From NCBI GenBank assembly GCA_050187875.1, contig JBFWXB010000016.1:27495-91494 (forward strand): 64,000 bases of DNA, given 5' to 3'. The stretch's first letter is position 1. Every line of letters begins with the position of its first letter. Under the pieces are notes generated by a model. That model had not been told where the DNA came from. It worked only from the letters and a program-made list of their open reading frames with translations, and did no database searches. The DNA is from JAFKKS01 sp050187875 (GTDB taxonomy: Bacteria; Pseudomonadota; Alphaproteobacteria; Rhizobiales; Xanthobacteraceae). Shown here piece after piece: positions 44,600-53,159 of the stretch. The position numbers and the translations under genes are program-made.

Positions 44600-44674
44600 C
44601 TAGTGTCCAGAATCCGAAGTTCGCCCGTTTATGCAGCAACCTCATAGCGAACTTCGGATTCGAAAGGACACTAG
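44600..44674. repeat. Inverted repeat 3 upstream of pyrH
   Basis: CTAGTGTCC plus AATCCGAAGTTCGC on the left mirror GCGAACTTCGGATT plus GGACACTAG on the right; asymmetric bulges AG and CGAAA interrupt the stem. The loop carries GCAGCAACCTCA (44633-44644), as in inverted repeat 1. It lies directly before the pyrH ribosome binding site, so it would be in the pyrH leader or in a tsf-pyrH transcript. Confidence 0.75.
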
Positions 44675-44688
44675 CAAACCATAAAGCT

Positions 44689-44760
44689 GTGTGGCTCTGG
44701 TTCAGAAGTTCGCTTGTTGAAATCGCGGCGAAGAAAAAGCGAACTTCTGAACCGCCACAC
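44689..44760. repeat. Inverted repeat 4 between tsf and pyrH
   Basis: GTGTGGC plus GGTTCAGAAGTTCGCTT mirror AAGCGAACTTCTGAACC plus GCCACAC, with a three-base bulge TCT on the left arm. It shares the motif GAAGTTCGC with inverted repeat 3 and lies only 14 bases from it. It starts 38 bases after the tsf stop on the minus strand. Confidence 0.75.
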
Positions 44761-44798
44761 AGGCGAACTTGTCCATCCGGCAACGGATCGCCGGAGGA

Positions 44799-45683
44799 CT
44801 ATTCTTCGCCCTTCTCCAGGCCTTCGCCGAGGGCGTAGCGCACGAAACCGGTGATCGTCACCGGCCCTCCGACTTCGCGCTCGGCGTCCTTGAGCGCCTG
44901 CAAGACGCTTTTCGCAGGGTCGTGGATATAGGCCTGCTCGAGAAGGCAGACTTCCTTGTAGTAGGTCTTCAATCCCGATTCGACGATCTTGTCGATGACG
45001 TTCGCGGGCTTGCCCTGCTCGCGGTACTTCTCGGCCAGCACGTCCTTCTCGCGCGCGACCACCGCCGGGTCGAGGCCCGCAGCGTCGATCGCCTGCGGAT
45101 TCGCGGCGGCGACATGCATGGCGAGACGCCGGCCGAGCGCGGCGAGCGCATCGGCGTTGCCCTGCGATTTCAGCGCGACAAGAACGCCCATACGGCCAAG
45201 TCCTTCGGAGATCTGGCTGTGGACATAGGCGCTGACGACGCCAGAATTGGCCTCGAGCACGGCGGCGCGGCGCAGGCTGATGTTCTCGCCGATCGTCGCA
45301 ATGGCGGAGGTGATGGCTTCGCCAATAGTCATCGAGCCGGCTTTGACGGCGAGGATGTCGTCGACGTTGGTTCCGGCCTTGAGCGCGGCCTGCGCGATCA
45401 TCTTCACAAGGCCCTGGAAGTGGTCGTTGCGTGCAACGAAGTCGGTCTCGGAATTGACCTCGACAAGGACGCCTTTGCCCTTCGCCAACTCAGAGCCGAT
45501 CAGACCATCGGCGGCGACACGGCCGGCCTTCTTCGCGGCTTTCGAAAGACCCTTCTTGCGCAGCCAATCCACCGCCGCCTCTAGGTCGCCGTTCGTCTCC
45601 GTCAGCGCCGCCTTGCAATCCATCATGCCCGCGCCCGTAAGTTCGCGGAGTTCCTTCACCATCTGCGCGGTGATGTTGGCCAT
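44799..45683 (-). CDS. tsf: Elongation factor Ts
   Basis: Nucleotide exchange factor for EF-Tu. 294 residues. The UBA-like start is ITAQMVKELRELTGAGMMDC with KAALTETNGDLEAAVDWL, and the core holds VNSETDFVARND (EF-Tu contact region). Directly after rpsB on the same strand, as in nearly all bacteria. Confidence 0.97.
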   Translation of the reverse strand: MANITAQMVKELRELTGAGMMDCKAALTETNGDLEAAVDWLRKKGLSKAAKKAGRVAADGLIGSELAKGKGVLVEVNSETDFVARNDHFQGLVKMIAQAALKAGTNVDDILAVKAGSMTIGEAITSAIATIGENISLRRAAVLEANSGVVSAYVHSQISEGLGRMGVLVALKSQGNADALAALGRRLAMHVAAANPQAIDAAGLDPAVVAREKDVLAEKYREQGKPANVIDKIVESGLKTYYKEVCLLEQAYIHDPAKSVLQALKDAEREVGGPVTITGFVRYALGEGLEKGEE

Positions 45684-45768
45684 CGATCAAATCCTATTTG
45701 TCTGAGCGTCCGGTGCGGAAGCGAAGCAAACCCACGCCGTTGTCACGGCGCGGGCCTTGAGCGGAGCA

Positions 45769-45791
45769 ATCGGCGGCGGGGCGCCGCCGAT
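45769..45791 (-). other. Hairpin between rpsB and tsf
   Basis: ATCGGCGGC and GCCGCCGAT form a 9-bp stem with loop GGGGC, 4 bases past the rpsB stop. No T-run follows. It is positioned to reduce readthrough into tsf or protect rpsB mRNA (inference). Confidence 0.5.
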
Positions 45792-45795
45792 GGCA

Positions 45796-46797
45796 TCAAG
45801 CCGTCGCGTCTTCCGCCGTGAAATTCTTCGCCTGCGCAATCCAGCTTTCGACGCGGCCCGGAAGGCCAACCTCGTCGCCGATGCGCTCGGCATCCTGCGG
45901 GCCGAATGCGGCGACCTGCCAGTAGTGGAAGATGCCGAGATCGTTGAGCTGCTTCTCGATCGCAGGCGACACGCCGGGCAACTTCTTGAGGTCGTCGGCG
46001 ACGCCGCGCGGACCCGACAGCGCCTCGAAGCCCGAGGCCGGAGTCTCCGGCAGCGCTTCCTCGACGAGCGGCGCTTCCTGCGCGCCGATGTCGATGCCCA
46101 TCGCGCCTTGCGAGCGCGAGATGCCGTCGATCGCCGCCTTGGCGACGAGATCGCAGTAGAGGCCGATGGCGCGCGCCGCGTCATCGTTGCCGGGGAACGG
46201 ATAGGTGATGCCCTGCGGATCGCAATTCGTGTCGACGACCGCCGCGACCGGAATGCCAAGCCGCTGCGCTTCCTTGATCGCGATGTCTTCCTTGTTCGTG
46301 TCGACCACGAACAGAAGGTCAGGAAGGCCACCCATATCCTTGATGCCGCCGAGCGCGCGTTCGAGCTTGTCGCGCTCGCGTTGAAGCGTCAGGCGCTCCT
46401 TCTTGGTGTAGCCCTGCGCCTCGCCGCCGAGCATCTCGTCGAGCGCGCGCAAGCGCCGGATCGAGTTCGACACCGTCTTCCAGTTGGTCAGCGTGCCGCC
46501 GAGCCAGCGCGAATTGACGAAATATTGAGCCGATCGCTTTGCCGAATCCGCGATCTGATCCTGCGCCTGGCGCTTGGTGCCGACGAACAGGATGCGACCG
46601 CCCTTGGCGACCGTATCACTCACGGCCTGCAGAGCGCGATGGAGCATCGGCACCGTCTGCGCGAGGTCGATGATGTGGATGTTGGAGCGGGTCCCGAAAA
46701 TGTACTCCGCCATTTTCGGATTCCAGCGGTGGGCCTGATGGCCGAAGTGGGCGCCAGCTTCCAAGAGCTGACGCATCGAGAAGTCAGGAAGCGCCAT
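45796..46797 (-). CDS. rpsB: 30S ribosomal protein S2 with C-terminal helix-hairpin-helix-like extension
   Basis: Small-subunit protein required for initiation. 333 residues from ATG 46797 (MALPDFSMRQLLEAGAHFGH), much longer than the about 240 of E. coli S2. The canonical core includes NSRWLGGTLTNWKT and DTNCDPQGITYPFPGNDDA. After about residue 260 comes an extra segment with DLKKLPGVSPAIEKQLNDLG, then HYWQVAAFGPQDAERIGDEV, resembling the small helix-hairpin-helix module also seen at the ends of some alphaproteobacterial ribosomal and NADH dehydrogenase proteins. First gene of the translation operon, with a good promoter at 46916-46944. Confidence 0.95.
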   Translation of the reverse strand: MALPDFSMRQLLEAGAHFGHQAHRWNPKMAEYIFGTRSNIHIIDLAQTVPMLHRALQAVSDTVAKGGRILFVGTKRQAQDQIADSAKRSAQYFVNSRWLGGTLTNWKTVSNSIRRLRALDEMLGGEAQGYTKKERLTLQRERDKLERALGGIKDMGGLPDLLFVVDTNKEDIAIKEAQRLGIPVAAVVDTNCDPQGITYPFPGNDDAARAIGLYCDLVAKAAIDGISRSQGAMGIDIGAQEAPLVEEALPETPASGFEALSGPRGVADDLKKLPGVSPAIEKQLNDLGIFHYWQVAAFGPQDAERIGDEVGLPGRVESWIAQAKNFTAEDATA

Positions 46798-46915
46798 TTC
46801 AATTCTCCGGTTATGCCTCCGCGGACGCGGGCGCTTCTGTCGCGACGGTTGAATGTCGTGGAGAAACCCCACCGGACGGCCGTTCGGCCAATGTCCGCGT
46901 GCGAGATGGCGCGGC

Positions 46916-46944
46916 TTATAGCGATCTGCGCCGCGGCTTGCAAG
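46916..46944 (-). promoter_or_regulatory. Promoter of the rpsB-tsf operon
   Basis: On the minus strand CTTGCA (46944-46939) and CTATAA (46921-46916) are exactly 17 bases apart, close to the alphaproteobacterial sigma-70 consensus CTTGAC-N17-CTATAT. Transcription would start near 46909, giving a leader of about 110 bases before rpsB. S2 is autoregulated through its leader in E. coli; whether this leader does so cannot be read here. Confidence 0.75.
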
Positions 46945-46977
46945 CCAAAGCGGTCCGTCGATGATTGATGCAAATCC

Positions 46978-46994
46978 GCCACAGTGACTGTGGC
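46978..46994. promoter_or_regulatory. Perfect 7-bp inverted repeat in the rpsB/L,D-transpeptidase divergent region
   Basis: GCCACAG-TGA-CTGTGGC lies about 34 bases upstream of the rpsB -35 box and about 120 before the transpeptidase start. Its symmetry suits a repressor or activator site shared by the divergent genes. The remainder of this 316-base gene-free stretch shows no other clear element. Confidence 0.4.
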
Positions 46995-47113
46995 ACATTA
47001 GCAACGATCCGAGTTTTTGAGCCTATTCCGGGGTTTTCCCCAGGACACCCCCCTGTGGCGCGAATGCCTATCGAGGTATGTAGGTTCGGGCTTACGCCTT
47101 GGGGGGCGTTCCT

Positions 47114-48964
47114 ATGGGGCTTGGGGGTGATGCCTGGCGCCCGTCGTCTTCTGACGATGGGCGCCACGGCTCTAAACTGTCGCGTGGGGTCTTGCTCGCG
47201 AGCGTCAGCGGCTTCGTGCTGCTGAGCTCTCCGGCCCTCACCCGGGCTTCCTACAACATCGACGATCGTCTGCCGATCACGGTCGAGCCCAAAGCCGACG
47301 CAAAGCCGGCTGCGCCGAGCGTGGTCCGGCATCCCCGCCGGTCGGGCCCTGCGCCTGACGCCCGCCGGCGCAAATCGCGTACCGCGCCCACGTCAACGAG
47401 CGCACCCGCGCCCGCTTCCGGCAAGCGTCACGAAAAGGCGAATGCCGAGCAGCACGCGGCGAAGCCTAACGGGCCTTTGCAGATCGTCATTTCGATCGAT
47501 CAGCAAAGCCTGACGCTCTACGCCGGGGGCACGGCCGTTGCGCATAGCCGTGTTTCGACGGGCGTTCCCGGTCATCCGACGCCGACCGGCGCCTTCAGCA
47601 TCATTCAGAAGAACCGCTTCCATCACTCCAATATCTATAGCGGCGCGCCAATGCCGTTCATGCAGCGGATCACCTGGTCCGGCGTCGCTCTGCATGAAGG
47701 CGTGGTGCCCGGCCGCCCTGCGTCGCACGGCTGCATCCGCCTGCCGGCCGCCTTCGCCAAGCAGCTTTGGGGATGGACCAAGCTTGGCGCACGCGTCGTC
47801 GTGACACGCGGCCCGACGGAGCCGCACGAGATGTCGCATCCGCGGCTCGCGGCGCTGACCTCGGGGCACGCTCCGATCGCGGCAAAGACGCCGGCCGCGG
47901 CGTCACCGCGCGCCGATGCGACCGTGCCGGGCGTGCAACCGTCGCCGCACCTGACCCGCACTGCCGCGTCGATGGTGATTGCAAACGATGCGACGAGCGA
48001 AGACGCGCCCGCGGACGCGAAGCGTGTTGAATCGGCGGCGCAGACGGAGGCCTCAGCCTCTGTTGCCGCGACGCCCGCCATCGATGTAGCGCTGCCTGAC
48101 TATCCGCCGCCCGTCAGCCTCGACTTGGCCCCGCCGCCCGCGCCGGCGCCTCTCCGCCGGTTTATCGGCATCGCCGACGCCGACGCGACGGCGCGACAAG
48201 CTGCGCGCGACGTGGCCGCCGCTGCAGTCGCGTCGGGCGATACGGACATTACGGTCAGCGCGACCCTCGACCTTGGCGTACCCGACTATCCACCGGCCGT
48301 AACCCTCGACGTTGCGTCGGCGCCGACAGTCAACCTGGATCTCCCTGACTATCCACCTGCCCTGACCCTCGACGTTGGGCCCACTCACGTGGCGGCCGTC
48401 ACAGAGGCGCGGGCTCCAACGCCGCCGGCCACGATCGAGATCGGCGTGCCGAACTATCCGCCGCCGGCGCTCGATATTCCGCTCAACGAGCTCGCCGCGG
48501 CGCTCATTTTCGAACGGCCAATCCAGAAAGGCCCGGTCTCGGTCTTCATCAGCCGCAAGGATCGCAAGCTCTACGTGCGGCAGGATTTCCATCCCGTGTT
48601 CTCCGCGCCGGTGACGATCGAGCGGCCCGACGCGCCATTGGGCACGCATATCTTCACGGCGCTGGCCGTGAACGATGACGGGCAGACCATGCGCTGGAAC
48701 GCGCTGACGCTGCCCAATGCGATCGCAAAGGCGGAGCTGCATCGGACGTCCGCGCGCGACAAGCATGCAAAGACGCCGAAGGAAACCGCCGCGCCGCATC
48801 ATCTGCCGAGCGCCGCCGATGCGCTCGAGCGCGTCACGATCCCTCCGGCCGTCGCGCAGCGCGTCTTCGCCTTCATGGCGCCGGGCTCGTCGCTCGTCAT
48901 TTCCGATCAGGGGCTCGGTCCGGAAACCGGTCGCGGCACCGATTTCATCGTGCTCACGCGTTAA
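47114..48964 (+). CDS. L,D-transpeptidase (YkuD) with proline/tyrosine repeats and a second YkuD-like region
   Basis: Cross-links or remodels peptidoglycan in the periplasm. 616 residues from ATG 47114, preceded by GGGGGG; a TTG at 47099 is an upstream alternative. A signal-anchor (VLLASVSGFVLLSSPAL, about 26-42) is followed by a Pro/Ala-rich basic stretch, then the YkuD domain (about 120-232) with VSTGVPGHPTPTGAF and the catalytic SHGCIRLP (His205, Cys207). Next is a 200-residue low-complexity linker with four copies of a P-[DN]-YPP motif (about 325-455). The C-terminal region holds a degenerate second fold with VSVFISRKDRKLYVRQDF but no HGC motif. Single-gene unit divergent from rpsB. Confidence 0.9.
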   Translation: MGLGGDAWRPSSSDDGRHGSKLSRGVLLASVSGFVLLSSPALTRASYNIDDRLPITVEPKADAKPAAPSVVRHPRRSGPAPDARRRKSRTAPTSTSAPAPASGKRHEKANAEQHAAKPNGPLQIVISIDQQSLTLYAGGTAVAHSRVSTGVPGHPTPTGAFSIIQKNRFHHSNIYSGAPMPFMQRITWSGVALHEGVVPGRPASHGCIRLPAAFAKQLWGWTKLGARVVVTRGPTEPHEMSHPRLAALTSGHAPIAAKTPAAASPRADATVPGVQPSPHLTRTAASMVIANDATSEDAPADAKRVESAAQTEASASVAATPAIDVALPDYPPPVSLDLAPPPAPAPLRRFIGIADADATARQAARDVAAAAVASGDTDITVSATLDLGVPDYPPAVTLDVASAPTVNLDLPDYPPALTLDVGPTHVAAVTEARAPTPPATIEIGVPNYPPPALDIPLNELAAALIFERPIQKGPVSVFISRKDRKLYVRQDFHPVFSAPVTIERPDAPLGTHIFTALAVNDDGQTMRWNALTLPNAIAKAELHRTSARDKHAKTPKETAAPHHLPSAADALERVTIPPAVAQRVFAFMAPGSSLVISDQGLGPETGRGTDFIVLTR

Positions 48965-48968
48965 TCAC

Positions 48969-49055
48969 CGTCATGCGCGGGCTTGACCCGCGCATCCATC
49001 AAGCAAAGATTTTTTGCAATGAGGATGGATGGCCGGGTCAAGCCCGGCCATGACG
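48969..49055. repeat. Interspersed palindromic repeat, GGGCTTGACCCG type
   Basis: Two mirrored halves: CGTCATGCGCGGGCTTGACC with GCGCATCCATC on the left, GATGGATGGCCGGGTCAAGC and CGGCCATGACG on the right. Each half is itself a small hairpin. A close relative lies at 60817-60905. It starts 5 bases after the transpeptidase stop and may act as a transcript end. Confidence 0.85.
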
Positions 49056-49124
49056 AATTGTGTCGGCCAGCGCATTTCCGCGCGGCCGCTTGATCCCGCC
49101 GCGCCAACAGGAAACACTCCCGTC

Positions 49125-50582
49125 ATGACACAGGACATCGCCTTCTGGCCGGCCAAGCGCCTGGCCGCACGACTGCGCAGTCGCAGGATCGGCTGCCTCG
49201 AACTGCTCGATCACTATCTGCAACGGGTGGAGCGCTACAATCCCGCGCTCAACGCCATCATCGCGACCGACATTCCCGCGGCGCGCAAGCGCGCGAAGGC
49301 GGCCGACCGCGCCCTCGCCAAGGGCGACGTCTGGGGTCCGCTGCACGGCGTGCCGATGACGATCAAGGAATCCTACGACGTCGCCGGATTGCCGACGACG
49401 TGGGGCGATCCGAAACTCAAGGACAATATCGCGCAGACGGATGCGCTCGCGGTCGCGCGCATGCGCGAGGCGGGGATGGTCCTTTTCGGCAAGACCAATG
49501 TGCCGTTGATGCTCGCCGACTGGCAGAGCTACAACGCGATCTACGGCACGACCAACAATCCGTGGGACGTGTCGCGCTCGCCCGGCGGCTCGTCCGGCGG
49601 ATCGGGCGCTGCTCTCGCCGCGGGGCTCACGGGCATCGAAGCTGGCAGCGACATCGGCGCGTCGATCCGCAATCCCGCGCATTACTGCGGCGTCTACGGC
49701 CACAAGCCGACCTACGGCATCTGCTCGCCGCGCGGCCACGCCCTGCCCGGCCGCGTGTCGCAGAGCGATATCTCGGTGATCGGCCCACTGGCGCGCAGTG
49801 CCGCCGACCTCGACATCGCGCTCGCTGCGATGGCGGGGCCGGACGCGATCGACGGCGCCGGCTATCGGCTCACGCTTGCACCATCGCGCAAGACGAAGCT
49901 GCGCGAATTCAAGGTCGCCGTGATGCGTGACGACCGCAACGCCGAAGTCGACCGGGCGATCCAAGAGCGCATCGACGCGCTTGTCACATTCCTGAAAAAA
50001 CAGCGCGTCAAAGTCAGCGAAGAGGCGCGGCCCGATATCGACACGGACCACGCGCAGCGCGTCTATATCGCGCTCTTGCGCGGTGCGACGTCGGGACGAC
50101 AGAGCGACGAGGATTTCGCGAACAACATGAAACTCGCGCGCGAGCTTCCGCGCGAGGACGAAAGCTATCGCGCCCGTATGGCGCGCGCTAACGTGATGAG
50201 CCACCGCGAATGGCTCGGCTACAACGAAGAGCGCCACCGCATGCGACTCAAATGGGCGGCATTCTTCGAGGACTATGACCTGTTGCTCTGCCCGGCGGCA
50301 TCGACGACAGCGCTGCCGCACGATCAGCAGGGCGAGCGCTGGCAGCGCACCATCCCCGTCAACGGCAAGCAAGTGCCGACGACCGATCAATTGTTCTGGG
50401 CGGGTTATTCCGGCGTCGCGTTCCTGCCATCGACCATTGCGCCCATCGGGCTCGCGAGCGACGGCCTTCCCACCGGCATTCAGATCGTCGGCCCGCAATA
50501 CGGCGACCGCACCTGCATCGCCTTCGCGCAATTGTTGGAGCGGGAGTTCCAGGCTTTCGCGCCGCCGCCCGGTTATGAATAA
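49125..50582 (+). CDS. Amidase (amidase signature family)
   Basis: Hydrolyses a carboxamide; substrate unknown. 485 residues from ATG 49125 (MTQDIAFWPAKRLAARLRS). The Ser-cis-Ser-Lys triad is seen: Lys81 in GVPMTIKESYDV, the cis-Ser in SPGGSSGGSGAA near 156, and nucleophile Ser180 in GSDIGASIRNPAHYCGVYG. The frame extends upstream into the palindromic repeat, which is not coding. It lies before the molybdenum hydroxylase gene (111-base gap) on the same strand. No GatC/GatB gene is nearby and the sequence is not GatA-like in length context, so it is a stand-alone amidase. Confidence 0.92.
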   Translation: MTQDIAFWPAKRLAARLRSRRIGCLELLDHYLQRVERYNPALNAIIATDIPAARKRAKAADRALAKGDVWGPLHGVPMTIKESYDVAGLPTTWGDPKLKDNIAQTDALAVARMREAGMVLFGKTNVPLMLADWQSYNAIYGTTNNPWDVSRSPGGSSGGSGAALAAGLTGIEAGSDIGASIRNPAHYCGVYGHKPTYGICSPRGHALPGRVSQSDISVIGPLARSAADLDIALAAMAGPDAIDGAGYRLTLAPSRKTKLREFKVAVMRDDRNAEVDRAIQERIDALVTFLKKQRVKVSEEARPDIDTDHAQRVYIALLRGATSGRQSDEDFANNMKLARELPREDESYRARMARANVMSHREWLGYNEERHRMRLKWAAFFEDYDLLLCPAASTTALPHDQQGERWQRTIPVNGKQVPTTDQLFWAGYSGVAFLPSTIAPIGLASDGLPTGIQIVGPQYGDRTCIAFAQLLEREFQAFAPPPGYE

Positions 50583-50693
50583 TCGCCGGCGATTTATGCA
50601 ACGCCGCGCTGGCGAAACCGCCCTTCAATCCTCACATTCCACCGGCGCGCGCATTCAAGCTTCGCGTCCCGCAAGCATTTTCCAGGAGGCTCC

Positions 50694-53030
50694 ATGAAAT
50701 TCGGTGTCGGTCAACCGGTCAAACGCACGGAAGATGCAACGCTGATCACAGGCAAAGGCAGCTACACCGACGACATCGTGCTGCCGCGCATGGCGCAGGC
50801 CTACATCCTGCGCTCCCAGGTCGCGCACGCCAATCTCCGCAGCGTCGACGCGAGCGAAGCGCGCAAGATGCCGGGCGTCGTGCTGGTGCTGACCGGCGAC
50901 GACGTCAAAGCCGACGGTCTCGGCGACATCCCCTGCGTGGCGCCACTGACGAACCGCGACGGCAGCCCGCGCAAGGATACGCCGCGCCCGGCCCTTGCCA
51001 TCGGCAAAGTGCGCCACGTCGGGCAGCCGGTTGCGCTCGTCGTCGCCGAGACGCTCAGCCAGGCGCGCGATGCGGCGGAAGCGATCGTTGTCGACTATGA
51101 GGAACTGCCCTCGGTCGTCGACACCAAAGGCGCGATCGACGCGAAGACGCAGCTCTTCGATCACGTCCCCGGCAATGTCGTCTTCGACTGGGACAACGAC
51201 ACCTGCGATTTCGCCGGGACGGAGCAAGCCTTCAAGACGGCCGCGCATGTCTCCGCGATCGAGCTCGTCAACAACCGTGTCGTTGTGGGTTCGATGGAGC
51301 CGCGCAATGCGATCGGCGATTACGACGCCGAGCGCGACCGCAGCATCCTCTACACCGCGACGCAAGGCCCGCATTTCGTCCGCGATCCGCTCGCCGAATT
51401 CGTGCTCAAGGTTCCGAAGGAAAAGGTGCGCGTGATCACGCCGACCAATGTGGGCGGCGCCTTCGGCATGAAAGCCTTCCTCTATCCCGAGCATGTACTC
51501 GTCGTGTGGGCGGCGCGCAAGCTCAAGCGGCCGGTGAAATGGCAGTCGGATCGCTCGGAAGGCTTCATGTCCGACAACCAGGGCCGCGATCACGTGACGC
51601 GCGCGGAGCTCGCGATGGACGAGAAAGGCAAGTTCCTCGGTCTGCGCGTGTCCGTCATCGCCAATGTCGGCGCCTATCTTTCGCCGCTCGGCGCCTTCAT
51701 CCCGACGCGTTCGACGGACCTGCTCTGCGGCCTCTATCGCATCCCGGCGATCGCCATCAATGTGAAGGGCGTCTGCACCAATACGGTGCCCGTCTGTGCT
51801 TATCGTGGCGCTGGACGGCCGGAAGCCTCGTATGCCATCGAACGCTTGGTGGATGCGGCGGCGCGCGACATGAAGATGAGTCCCGACGCGATCCGGCGGA
51901 AGAACCTTATCCCGCCGTCGGCCATTCCCTACACGTCGGGGACCAAGATCACGTTCGACTCCGGCGACTTCCCGAAAGTGATGGCGCTGGCGATGGAGAA
52001 AGCCGACTGGAAAGGCTTCGCGCAGCGCCGCCGCGAGAGCGAGCGTGCGAAGAAGCTGCGCGGCATCGGCATGGCGACCTATACGGAGCGCTGCGGCGGC
52101 GGAAATCCGGAAACGGCGTCCATCGAGTTCAAGGGCGATCGCGTCGAGCTCGTGATGGGCAATCAGGAATACGGCACCGGACTGCACACGTCATACAAGC
52201 AACTGGTGTCGGATCGTCTCGGCATCGACGCCGACAGGATCGATGTCATCATGGGCGACACCGACCGGACGCCGCGCGGCTTGACCGGAGGTTCACGCGC
52301 CCTGCCCGTCGGCGGCTCCGCGCTGCACGACGCATCGATCAAGGTGGTCGACAAGGGCAAACAGATTGCCGCGCATCTGCTCGAGGCCTCGGCCTCCGAC
52401 ATCGAATTCGGCGACGGCGAATTTCGCATCGTCGGCACCGATCGTCGCATGTCGCTGTTCGATGTCGCCGCGGCCGCGCGCGACCGGTCGAAGATTCCGC
52501 CGGAGATCGAAGCGGGACTCGACGTGACGCACGAACAGATCCCGTCCGCCAATACGTATCCAAATGGCTGCCACATCGCCGAGGTCGAGATCGAGCCGGA
52601 GAGCGGCGTCGTCACCGTCGCGCGCTATACGATCGTCGACGATTTCGGCGCCGTCATCAATCCGATGCTGCTCGAGGGTCAGGTCCATGGCGGTGTCGTG
52701 CAGGGACTCGGCCAGGCGTTGTTCGAGCACACGGTCTACGACGGCGGCAACGGGCAGCTTCTCACTGGTTCATTCAGCGACTACACGCTGCCGCGGGCGC
52801 ACAATGTACCGTTCTTCTCCTTCAGCACCCACAACGTGCCGTGCAAGGCGAATCCGCTCGGCCTTAAAGGCGCAGGCGAAGCGGGCGCGATCGGCGCTCC
52901 GCCGGCGGCGATCAATGCGGTCGTCGACGCGCTTCACCGCAAGGTCGGCACGCGCCATATCGACATGCCCGCGACGCCGGACCGGATATGGGCGGCGCTG
53001 CACAACGGTGCGAACGCGGAAGCGGCGTAA
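50694..53030 (+). CDS. Xanthine dehydrogenase-family molybdopterin-binding subunit (CoxL-like), orphan
   Basis: 778 residues of the molybdenum hydroxylase large-subunit family. Order of landmarks: MKFGVGQPVKRTEDATLITG, TNVGGAFGMKAF, the active-site loop VCAYRGAGRPEASYAIERL, and NPLGLKGAGEAGAIGAPPAA with the catalytic Glu. The loop AYRGAGR is the form II type, not the AYRCSFR of true CO dehydrogenase, so CO oxidation is unlikely. Normally the FAD and 2Fe-2S subunits are adjacent; none is within this window around it, which is unusual. Molybdopterin genes moaC/moeA are 28 kb away. Substrate unknown, probably an aldehyde or N-heterocycle. Confidence 0.9.
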   Translation: MKFGVGQPVKRTEDATLITGKGSYTDDIVLPRMAQAYILRSQVAHANLRSVDASEARKMPGVVLVLTGDDVKADGLGDIPCVAPLTNRDGSPRKDTPRPALAIGKVRHVGQPVALVVAETLSQARDAAEAIVVDYEELPSVVDTKGAIDAKTQLFDHVPGNVVFDWDNDTCDFAGTEQAFKTAAHVSAIELVNNRVVVGSMEPRNAIGDYDAERDRSILYTATQGPHFVRDPLAEFVLKVPKEKVRVITPTNVGGAFGMKAFLYPEHVLVVWAARKLKRPVKWQSDRSEGFMSDNQGRDHVTRAELAMDEKGKFLGLRVSVIANVGAYLSPLGAFIPTRSTDLLCGLYRIPAIAINVKGVCTNTVPVCAYRGAGRPEASYAIERLVDAAARDMKMSPDAIRRKNLIPPSAIPYTSGTKITFDSGDFPKVMALAMEKADWKGFAQRRRESERAKKLRGIGMATYTERCGGGNPETASIEFKGDRVELVMGNQEYGTGLHTSYKQLVSDRLGIDADRIDVIMGDTDRTPRGLTGGSRALPVGGSALHDASIKVVDKGKQIAAHLLEASASDIEFGDGEFRIVGTDRRMSLFDVAAAARDRSKIPPEIEAGLDVTHEQIPSANTYPNGCHIAEVEIEPESGVVTVARYTIVDDFGAVINPMLLEGQVHGGVVQGLGQALFEHTVYDGGNGQLLTGSFSDYTLPRAHNVPFFSFSTHNVPCKANPLGLKGAGEAGAIGAPPAAINAVVDALHRKVGTRHIDMPATPDRIWAALHNGANAEAA

Positions 53031-53053
53031 GTAGCTGACCTCTAACTCCTGGT

Positions 53054-53139
53054 GTCGTCCCCGCGAACGCGGGGACCCAGTAACCCGTGCCTTCTCGAAA
53101 GGGCACGGCGTACTGGATGCCCGCTTTCGCGGGCATGAC
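53054..53139. repeat. Interspersed palindromic repeat, GTCCCCGCG type, second copy
   Basis: GTCGTCCCCGCGAACGCGGG followed by GACCCAGTAA on the left; GGCGTACTGGATGCCCGC and GCGGGCATGAC on the right. Same family as the copy at 22938-23065. It lies between the convergent molybdenum hydroxylase and dnaE genes, where it may terminate both. Confidence 0.85.
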
Positions 53140-53159
53140 AGCTTCGGTTCGAGGCTCGG

